From Candidatus Prevotella equi (lineage in GTDB: Bacteria; Bacteroidota; Bacteroidia; Bacteroidales; Bacteroidaceae), in the NCBI GenBank assembly GCA_018065145.1, contig JAGHTW010000221.1:1-32074 (forward strand): a stretch of DNA of 32,074 nucleotides, written 5' to 3'. Made by a program: the position numbers and the translations under genes. Shown here one piece after another: positions 19,301 through 24,452 of the stretch (the stretch's first letter is position 1; the number at the start of each line of letters is the position of its first letter). Under the pieces are notes generated by a model. That model was not told the DNA's origin. It saw only the letters and a program-made list of their open reading frames with translations, and did no database searches.

Positions 19301-19639
19301 GTAACCGATAACCACAACGTCATTGAGCTGTGTATTGTCATCTTCCAATACGATGTTTACACTTGACTGTCCTTTCACGTCAATGGTCTGCGTCTGCATA
19401 CCAACGTATGAAATGACAATCTTGTTTGTCTTACCTTTCAGGGTCAACGAGAAGTTACCATCGAAGTCTGTCACCGTACCATTCTGAGTTCCTTCCTCCA
19501 TAATGGTAGCACCGATAACAGCCTCTCCAAGGCCTTTGTCCTTCACATTACCCGTCACTGTCTGCGCCTGGACTACTGCACAGAAAAGGAGCAACAGCGA
19601 AACGAGCGCGTAGCGTACGTGCTTAATTGATTTTGACAT
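16334..19639 (-). CDS. SusC-like TonB-dependent outer-membrane transporter
   Basis: Complete, 1101 aa. Signal peptide to about VVQAQ (residue 26), then a CarboxypepD_reg-like domain (GEAVIGATIMEEGTQNGTVT), NDVVVIGYGTVRKKDLTGS, a plug domain with RIRGGGSISQSNEPLYIVDG and the SusC signature SSTAIYGAQGANGVVIVTTK, and the barrel ending ASLSF with a terminal Phe. A DQNNDNVIDDKDK loop is a likely calcium site. It is the first gene of the minus-strand pectin operon (SusC, SusD, lipoprotein, PL1, GH28). No anti-sigma/STN domain is seen at the N-terminus, so control by a separate regulator outside the window is likely. The plus-strand SusC at the window start shares the same domain order. Confidence 0.95.
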   Translation of the reverse strand: MSKSIKHVRYALVSLLLLFCAVVQAQTVTGNVKDKGLGEAVIGATIMEEGTQNGTVTDFDGNFSLTLKGKTNKIVISYVGMQTQTIDVKGQSSVNIVLEDDNTQLNDVVVIGYGTVRKKDLTGSVSQVSAKQIENIPVSNVSEALTGKMAGVNITTTEGAPDADVKVRIRGGGSISQSNEPLYIVDGFPVSSISDISPSEIETIDVLKDASSTAIYGAQGANGVVIVTTKSGKDDKKVKIDLNGSIGWKKITKTLGVLSPYEYAYYQYENSSAGKDQNDYLGNSTYGAWQSLENWKGVQGSDYQKDIFGRTGVQRQYNINISGGNKKVKYNVGFAHNDEDCIMLGSEYSKNNINGKINAKLNKWIKLDFSARLAFQKIYGLSGGADTNESNASSSVVGRTVTWRPIEGLSAISDDDDENGASSQASPLERVNGTYKLKDKFEHRYNLGFTWTPTKMWTFKSEWGLTWKKEKDDQAWDSRASLNSKFGGGGQPQAQFTEKSSRVFRNANTLTYTNNKIFGGRDFFSVMIGNENNSTFHQQAFSHTYINYPGNFTIDDMLNNREAGQALAPSTTLSARENMISFFGRANYTLMDRYLITATIRGDGSSLFAQGRRWGWFPSVALAWRMNEEAWLKDVDWISNLKLRASIGASGNNRIASDIINVYYATSAASDRNPYFNGQPAIMLNTNTPNLYNSNLRWETTITRNVGLDFGFFRGRINGTVDFYWNTTKDLLMRTIIPGNAGFPYQYQNFGQTSNKGFELSLNGVIVGSKNFTLNGTFNIAYNANKIDKLNANASGWQTYNFGGTSLQDANVWRIEEGGRLGEVWGYRTDGYYTVYNPATGKGDLVLNQDGTWAMADGTTPKLLVGSLVPGGIKIVDQNNDNVIDDKDKVRLGNTIAQWTGGVGFDAQYRTKIGTFDAAIFANFSLGNRILNATKMQNSYFWDSKANYNIVSDMSLAKRYTWVDPQTGLNLVNLGAETANYYGGVDAVMSRLNDINGNATTFNPLSATKMVVCDQFMEDASFLRIQNITVGYTLPKNWLKKVYVQSCRIYFTAYNVACFTDYSGYDPEVDVSSKNNAMCPGVDFAAYPKSRSFVMGASLSF

Positions 19640-19774
19640 AGTACTTTTGTTTGTTATAGTTAGATTTATGAATTTTTTTCTTATTTTTGGTTTTAGTTTT
19701 ACTTTATTCAGGTTACAAAGGTATTATTTATTTCTTAAAAAACGTTATTCACTATGTTAATAAATAATAAAATA
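19640..19774 (-). promoter_or_regulatory. AT-rich leader and candidate promoter of the minus-strand pectin operon
   Basis: The 135-bp gap upstream of susC is very AT-rich. On the minus strand a -7-like element TACCTTTG lies at 19723-19716, about 76 bp before the start codon. No TTTG is found at the expected -33 spacing, which fits an activator-dependent promoter, as expected for an inducible glycan locus. A weak call. Confidence 0.4.
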
Positions 19775-22015
19775 TTAATATTGTCTATACTTCAAAGGAA
19801 TCTCAATGCCTTTCTGCATTGCGCGCTGGGCATTGCGCTGCTGTATCTGCTTCTGCTGGTCTGCCTTCTGCTTTGTGATGGCGCCTGGCTTCTGCATGAA
19901 GAGCGGACGCATCATAGGATTCCACGATTTCGTGATATCCCACTTCGCCTTCACCTCTACTATGTCAGGATAGTAATAGACCTCCTCTGGCTGTTGTTCC
20001 AGAGCATAGTCTCCCGGATCCCATATACCATTGCCGTTGCGGTCCATGATGGCGCGCATGTAATAGTTTCCGCCATTGAGATAATAGAACTCTGCTGTCA
20101 CGATGCCGCCCTTCTCTTCCGACATAGCCACAGAGGCACGGCGCACAGGCTTATCGCCCGTGTCGAGCAGTTCCACTATCACCATGCCATTGCTGCAAGA
20201 GTCTTCCAGAACCGTCTGCGGCAGCGTCACATTGACAAAGAGCGATGCAAACTCATCCATTGACTTCACCGAGATACCCGCCTTATACGGCACCGATGTC
20301 TTGCCATAGATGTCCTCAAAGGCAAGGGTATCGACCTCAAACGAATACTTCGCGCCCGGCAGCCAGTCGCTGAACACAGTAACAGAACGCACTTCCTGCC
20401 CTACTCTCTCTGTTACTATCTCCATCGGCGCTCGGTACCACAGCGAGTCTTGCTCTACATACAGGTGAATGGCCGCCGTATCGACGCGCTGCATCGGCGT
20501 CGGGAAATTAATCTTCACAACACCGTCAGGCGACATGTTAGAGTCCAGCATGTACTTTGGCTTAAGAATCTCTGGTGGCATGATAGTATCCGCCGCCGTC
20601 AGGAATTCTCCTTCGGCAAGTCGCTTGCGTTTTCTCTCTACCTTCTTCTGCCACTCCTCCAACTCCTTCTGCTTCTCTTTCATTCGCTTGGCATACGGCA
20701 CTTTGGAGAGTATCTGCAGCGTATCACTCTGCATCATCATCACGCCAGCGGTATCCGTCTGCAACGTTTTCATCACGATATTCAGCGTGTCGGTATTCAC
20801 CATCGCCGTATCGCGCAGCCAGTAGGTCACCGTGTCGCCGCGCAATGACGGGTCAATATAGAGTACCTTCTTGAATTCCTCTGCCGACATGAGCGGCACG
20901 TCAGAGTCTTCTCCCGCCATCAGCGTCAGTTCCGGCAAGTGCATCATTGTCGTTCCCTCAGCCTCAACGGTGTCAACGGCAGGCGCGGTAAAGAAGAGTG
21001 TGAAGTGATCAGGCTCCTTGCGCTCCGCCTTGATATAGTGTCGCTCCGTATTAGTGTGGGTAAAGGCGCGCAGCACTATGTTGTCAGGCGTGAAATGCAC
21101 GTACTTCGACAACAGGATATCCTTGATATGCAGTGCATCCTGCCATATCGTGTCCTGTCGTGTATCTACGAACGATGATGGTTCTATCACCTGTTTGCTG
21201 AACGCCATCGTTTCCGACTTCTGCGAATAGGTGTAGTTGCCGTCCATATCCATCACGGCACCCGCCACATACTGTCCCGGCGCTACGCCACGTATGATGA
21301 AATGTCCGCGTGAGTCAGTGCGGGACACACGAATAGGAGACCCACCCCGGCCCTCCCTTAACGCTTCGCTAGGGAGGGAGATGGTATCGCCCAAATCTTT
21401 AGACTGCATTGTGTCGGACATTTCCCCCTCCCTCTCAGGGAGGGCAGGGGTGGGTCTCCACAATCCCACTACAATTCCTTTTATTGGTTCGAGGTTTGAG
21501 GCGTCGAGGACATATCCCGATACCTCAAGGGTGTCGATATGCTCGCCCGTAGAGAAGGTGTAGGTATAGTTTCCCATAGGATTGCTCTCGTTGTTATCGC
21601 TGATGGCGTCAGAGAAATCCACGGTATATGTAGTGTTTGGCAATAGCGAGTCCTTCAGGTTCACCATTATCCTCTTGCCGTGCACCTTCACCTGTGGCGA
21701 CTCCATCTGCGGTGGCGAGATGACGATCTTCTCCATGGCGTTCTCTACCTTGATAAACTCATTGAAATAAATGTTTATCTTTCCCGATGTCACGTTGACA
21801 CCGCGGTCATTCGGTTCCGCCATCACCACCCTCGGCGGCAGTTCGTCAAACCATCCACCGTCAGGATTACCCATGCGAGCACAACTTGTCACCAGCAGAC
21901 TGGTGACAAAAGTAATAAGGAGGCCCCACCCCAGCCCTCCCCCAAAGGGGCGGGAGATGCTGCCACTGTTCCTTTTTACTATTGTCTGCATTATGTTCTT
22001 GATATTTCTATACAT
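19775..22015 (-). CDS. Ig-like (Big_5-type) lipoprotein interrupted by in-frame repeat sequence
   Basis: 746-aa lipoprotein (lipobox LVTSC, Cys45) of a type common in Bacteroidota: an Ig-like Big_5 domain near the N-terminus (PPRVVMAEPNDRGVNVT, INIYFNEFIKVENAMEKIVI, LLPNTTYTVDFSDAISDNNE), then a carboxypeptidase-regulatory-like fold (VSGYVLDASNLEPIKGIVVG ... RVSRTDSRGHFIIRGVAPGQ) and more beta domains. Function is unknown, probably envelope-related. Two stretches come from dispersed G/C-rich repeats: the signal-peptide n-region (SRPFGGGLGWG) and an insertion between VVGLW and RVSR (RPTPALPEREGE ... LREGRGGSPI). The N-terminus is therefore unusually long before the hydrophobic core. Spacing of 35 bp to the GH3-family gene upstream suggests co-transcription. 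Start ATG at 22015 is tentative; an ATG eight codons in would also retain the signal peptide. Confidence 0.82.
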   Translation of the reverse strand: MYRNIKNIMQTIVKRNSGSISRPFGGGLGWGLLITFVTSLLVTSCARMGNPDGGWFDELPPRVVMAEPNDRGVNVTSGKINIYFNEFIKVENAMEKIVISPPQMESPQVKVHGKRIMVNLKDSLLPNTTYTVDFSDAISDNNESNPMGNYTYTFSTGEHIDTLEVSGYVLDASNLEPIKGIVVGLWRPTPALPEREGEMSDTMQSKDLGDTISLPSEALREGRGGSPIRVSRTDSRGHFIIRGVAPGQYVAGAVMDMDGNYTYSQKSETMAFSKQVIEPSSFVDTRQDTIWQDALHIKDILLSKYVHFTPDNIVLRAFTHTNTERHYIKAERKEPDHFTLFFTAPAVDTVEAEGTTMMHLPELTLMAGEDSDVPLMSAEEFKKVLYIDPSLRGDTVTYWLRDTAMVNTDTLNIVMKTLQTDTAGVMMMQSDTLQILSKVPYAKRMKEKQKELEEWQKKVERKRKRLAEGEFLTAADTIMPPEILKPKYMLDSNMSPDGVVKINFPTPMQRVDTAAIHLYVEQDSLWYRAPMEIVTERVGQEVRSVTVFSDWLPGAKYSFEVDTLAFEDIYGKTSVPYKAGISVKSMDEFASLFVNVTLPQTVLEDSCSNGMVIVELLDTGDKPVRRASVAMSEEKGGIVTAEFYYLNGGNYYMRAIMDRNGNGIWDPGDYALEQQPEEVYYYPDIVEVKAKWDITKSWNPMMRPLFMQKPGAITKQKADQQKQIQQRNAQRAMQKGIEIPLKYRQY
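21336..21459. repeat. Inverted pair of G/C-rich hairpin repeats inside a coding region
   Basis: A 22-bp sequence at 21336-21357 (GGAGACCCACCCCGG then CCCTCCC) recurs in inverted orientation at 21438-21459 with one mismatch. Each copy also forms its own hairpin (CCCTCCC/GGGAGGG at 21351-21378 and 21426-21444). The 124-bp block lies within the Ig-like lipoprotein gene and keeps the frame open. Confidence 0.8.
21923..21957 (-). repeat. G/C-rich hairpin repeat within a signal-peptide coding region
   Basis: On the minus strand it reads GGGGGAGGGCTGGGGTGGGG and is preceded by CGCCCC, which pairs with the first G run. It encodes the FGGGLGWG residues just before the hydrophobic core of the lipoprotein signal peptide. 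Member of the same dispersed family as 21336, 22040, 24423, 30769 and (divergent) 30930. Confidence 0.78.
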
Positions 22016-22039
22016 CTAATTGATTTTCATGCGCCTGCT

Positions 22040-22073
22040 CTCCCTCCCCTTTAAGGGAGGGTCGGGGTGGGGC
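22040..22073 (+). repeat. G/C-rich hairpin repeat spanning a stop codon
   Basis: CTCCCTCCCCTTTAAGGGAG followed by GGTCGGGGTGGGGCT. The hairpin loop (TTTA) contains the stop codon of the minus-strand GH3-family gene, so its last residues (SPTPTLP) are repeat-encoded. Confidence 0.85.
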
Positions 22074-23586
22074 TTTGAAGAATTTCCTCAATTATCTTTC
22101 TGTTGTTACAGAGTCGTGGCACCTTGTGCTGGCCGCCGAGCTTTCCTTTTGACTTGAGCCAATCATGGAAGAGTCCCTCGCGCGCCTTGACAATCTTCAG
22201 GCACACCATGTTGATGTCCTTGAAGCGCTTTGCCTCATAGTCGCTGTTCAGTTCCTTGAGTTTATTGTCGAGCAACTGCGCGAAGGCGTCAAGGTCCTCT
22301 GGCTCCTTCGTGAACTCTATCACCCACTGATGGTGCGGCACTACGCCCTCGCTGCGGAACACCGGTGCGGCGGTATATTCCTTCACCTCTGCTCCTGTCT
22401 GTGCACAGGCATACTGCAAACCTTTCTCGGCGTTATCTACTATCAGCTCCTCGCCGAAGGCATTGATGAACGACTTCGTTCTACCCGTGATATGGAACTT
22501 ATAAGGCATGGTGCTGGTGAACTTCACCGTGTCACCTATCATGTATCGCCACAGTCCGCATGAGGTGGTGATGATTACAGCGTAGTTCTTGTTTGCCTTA
22601 ACGCCCCACAGTGGCACCACGCTATCGGGATCGGTCAGCATTCCGTCATCGTCGATAGCCTCTATCGGTGCAAACTCATAGAAGATGTCATAATCTACCA
22701 TGAGCATCATGCTGCTGTCGAGTGGATCGTTCTGTATTCCGAAGAATCCCTCGCTGGCGTTGTATGTCTCCATGTAGTGCATGTCAGGCTTCGTTATCAT
22801 CGCCTCGTACTGCTTGCGGTAAGGTGCGAAGGCAATGCCGCCGTGGAAGAACACCTCAAGGTTTGGCCATACATCCTCCAGATGATCCTTGCCGCTGAGT
22901 TCCAGCACACGTGTCAGCACTGACATCATCCATGAAGGCACACCGCTGAGGTTCGTCACGTTCTTCTTCAGGCACTGTTGCGCTATCTTCTCGCGCTTCA
23001 CCTCAAAGTCACTGATGAGCGCCGTCTTCTTGTCCGGCACACGAACGAAGTTTACTACCGGGTTGATGTTCTCTATCAGTATGGCAGAGAGGTCACCCAC
23101 GAGTGAGTGAGCCACGTTATAGTTCGGTGCATGGGAGCCGCCGAGTATCAGCGCTCTGCCATCAAAGAGTCGTGACTGCGGATTGTTCTGCAGATACCAC
23201 ACCACCGTGTCTCGTCCGCCGGCATAGTGTATGTGGTTCAGACCGTCCTTGCTCACCGGTACAAACTTCGACTTATCATTTGTCGTGCCACTTGACTTGG
23301 CATACCACTTCACCTGTCCTGGCCACAGCACGTCTTTCTCTCCGTGGCGCATACGGTCTATGCCGTCCTTCAACTCCTCGTAACTATTCACTGGCACAAG
23401 GCGGCGGAAAGTCTCGTAACTGGTAAGCCCTGTTATGTCATGCTCACGACCATATAGTGTCATGGCACCGTGCTGCAACAATCGCTGCAACACTCCGCGC
23501 TGCAACGTTTCGGGTTCTGTAAAGTATCGCTCCAGTTCCTTCGCTCTCTGGCTAAGAACCTTCTGCACTATGGATGTTATACTCAT
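22051..23586 (-). CDS. GH3/auxin-responsive-promoter family adenylate-forming enzyme
   Basis: 511 aa. Despite the plant-derived family name, these bacterial proteins belong to the acyl-adenylate/firefly-luciferase superfamily and probably activate a carboxylate with ATP for transfer to an amine or thiol; the substrate is unknown. Family features seen: N-terminal LSQRAKELERYFTEPETLQ, QHGAMTLYGREHDITGLTSY, the nucleotide-binding motif WYAKSSGTTNDKSKFVPVS, YNASEGFFGIQND (ATP-site region), GLWRYMIGDTVKFTS, and FHITGRTKSFINAFGEELI near the hinge. No signal peptide, so cytosolic. The C-terminal SPTPTLP comes from an inserted repeat; the natural end appears to be around EEIL. The gene starts 22 bp after the antitoxin stop, and the Ig-like lipoprotein gene follows 35 bp later. 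Confidence 0.9.
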   Translation of the reverse strand: MSITSIVQKVLSQRAKELERYFTEPETLQRGVLQRLLQHGAMTLYGREHDITGLTSYETFRRLVPVNSYEELKDGIDRMRHGEKDVLWPGQVKWYAKSSGTTNDKSKFVPVSKDGLNHIHYAGGRDTVVWYLQNNPQSRLFDGRALILGGSHAPNYNVAHSLVGDLSAILIENINPVVNFVRVPDKKTALISDFEVKREKIAQQCLKKNVTNLSGVPSWMMSVLTRVLELSGKDHLEDVWPNLEVFFHGGIAFAPYRKQYEAMITKPDMHYMETYNASEGFFGIQNDPLDSSMMLMVDYDIFYEFAPIEAIDDDGMLTDPDSVVPLWGVKANKNYAVIITTSCGLWRYMIGDTVKFTSTMPYKFHITGRTKSFINAFGEELIVDNAEKGLQYACAQTGAEVKEYTAAPVFRSEGVVPHHQWVIEFTKEPEDLDAFAQLLDNKLKELNSDYEAKRFKDINMVCLKIVKAREGLFHDWLKSKGKLGGQHKVPRLCNNRKIIEEILQSPTPTLP

Positions 23587-23608
23587 TTTCTATCTTTCTA
23601 TAAACGAC

Positions 23609-23854
23609 CTACAAAAGGACAGACGCCAAAGCCTGTCGGGTATAAGCTCTGACGCTTACACCTTTTTCCTTGGCTTTCTTGCTAATTATTCTGTATAGAT
23701 CCATTGGTATGGTCACAGTGTGCCATTTTTCGCTTTCCTCGTAATACGCCTCAGCCTTTTTCTCTGCCTCTAAACGAGAAGCAGTACCAGGTGCGCCAAA
23801 TTCACTATCCAGCACCAAATCGTAATCTCTAATTGTATGATCGTTTGTCTGCAT
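23609..23854 (-). CDS. Antitoxin-like protein, ribbon-helix-helix-type C-terminus
   Basis: 81 aa. Residues about 14-40 (LDSEFGAPGTASRLEAEKKA, EAYY) resemble the N-terminal segment of HigA-type antitoxins that follow Gp49/HigB-like toxins in Bacteroidota. The C-terminal part (WHTVTIPMDLYRIISKKAKE, KGVSVRAYTRQAL) looks like a ribbon-helix-helix DNA-binding fold instead of the usual Cro/CI helix-turn-helix. It overlaps by 26 bp the end of an upstream frame encoding a toxin tail, which is the expected toxin-then-antitoxin order. Now probably an orphan antitoxin or an autoregulator for the downstream GH3 gene (inference). Confidence 0.72.
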   Translation of the reverse strand: MQTNDHTIRDYDLVLDSEFGAPGTASRLEAEKKAEAYYEESEKWHTVTIPMDLYRIISKKAKEKGVSVRAYTRQALASVLL

Positions 23855-23951
23855 AATATTCTTCCTTTATTTTTTTAGCCTTTTCTATTTCTCCTACAGG
23901 TGTCTTTTGGGTCTTTTTTTGAAATCCATTGAACGTAACCACCGTATGTCC
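23829..23951 (-). pseudogene. C-terminal remnant of a RelE/HigB (Gp49-like) toxin
   Basis: A 40-codon frame, opened just after a TAA at 23954-23952, reads GHTVVTFNGFQKKTQKTP, then VGEIEKAKKIKEEYY and ADKRSYN before TAG. The GFxKKTxKTPxxEIEKAxxxKxEY pattern is the characteristic end of Gp49-like/HigB mRNA interferases (usually about 110 aa). No start codon or N-terminal two thirds exist in this frame, so the toxin is dead. An ATG at 23973 opens a different frame of 32 codons that does not match the family. Confidence 0.75.
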
Positions 23952-24026
23952 TTATAGCTCTTGGTACAGGCATTTTACTTTTTCTTTATAACCTATATAA
24001 AAATTATCTTACTACATCTAAATTTG

Positions 24027-24058
24027 CAAAGGTAAATAAAATTTATTTACTACACAAA
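24027..24058 (-). promoter_or_regulatory. Bacteroidota-type promoter upstream of the toxin remnant
   Basis: Minus strand: TTTG at 24058-24055, 20-nt spacer, TACCTTTG at 24034-24027. Exact consensus match. It would transcribe the toxin tail, the antitoxin and probably the GH3-family and Ig-like genes. Confidence 0.78.
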
Positions 24059-24102
24059 TATTTTCTCATTTTTCTACCTAAAACCTGATTTTATAGGGCA
24101 TT

Positions 24103-24212
24103 GCAATCGTGCAATGATTACATTGTAATCGTGATACAATTACACAGTAATCGTGCCACGATTACCTTGTAAAAGTTATACGATTACACGGTAAAAGTGG
24201 CACGATTACAAC
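24103..24212. repeat. Five tandem 22-bp palindromic units
   Basis: Units at 24103-24124, 24125-24146, 24147-24168, 24169-24190 and 24191-24212, exactly 22 bp each and contiguous. Consensus core GTAATCGTGNNACGATTAC; the third unit has perfect 8-bp arms (GTAATCGT/ACGATTAC). There are no spacers, so it is not a CRISPR array. It lies between the toxin-remnant promoter and the end of the feo locus. The remainder of the 24059-24259 gap is AT-rich with no other feature seen. Confidence 0.92.
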
Positions 24213-24259
24213 ACTACCAAAATATTGCTATGAAATTTTGTGTCTTTGTCGGTTCCTTT

Positions 24260-24391
24260 TCAATTTGAAACGCAATTGTTGCAGTCGCCGCAACAGCCAC
24301 TGCAACAATTTTTCTTGCCCCTGGTCTTATACAAACGGCGTGCAACAAGGGCAATACTTACTATCAACAATATTAAAATAACTAACGTCAT
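24260..24391 (-). CDS. FeoB-associated Cys-rich membrane protein
   Basis: 43 aa, missed by ordinary length cut-offs. The product begins MTLVILILLIVSIALVARRL, one transmembrane helix, followed by KTRGKKN and a Cys-rich tail CCSGCCGDCNNC. Small proteins of this design sit next to feoB in many bacteria and are thought to assist ferrous iron transport. The gene follows feoAB on the same strand after 61 bp, with one G/C-rich repeat between. Six of the last 15 residues are Cys, suggesting metal binding. A 12-bp perfect inverted repeat (24274-24285/24299-24310) lies inside the Cys-rich coding part. Confidence 0.88.
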   Translation of the reverse strand: MTLVILILLIVSIALVARRLYKTRGKKNCCSGCCGDCNNCVSN

Positions 24392-24422
24392 ATCAACAAT
24401 CTTCTTAAGCTATTCTGTACTT

Positions 24423-24451
24423 CCTCCCCTGGGGAGGGTCGGGGTGGGGCT
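24423..24451 (+). repeat. G/C-rich hairpin repeat after feoAB stop
   Basis: CCTCCCCTGGGGAGGGTCGG then GGTGGGGC, starting almost directly after the feoAB stop codon. CTCCCC/GGGGAG hairpin plus four G runs on the plus strand. Same family as the repeat at 22040. Confidence 0.85.
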
Positions 24452-24452
24452 T

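Noticed and set aside
23875..23973. 32-codon frame starting at the ATG at 23973
   Set aside because: The toxin-tail similarity lies in another frame; this frame has no recognisable pattern.
24103..24212. CRISPR array
   Set aside because: Units are contiguous with no spacers, and no cas genes are present.
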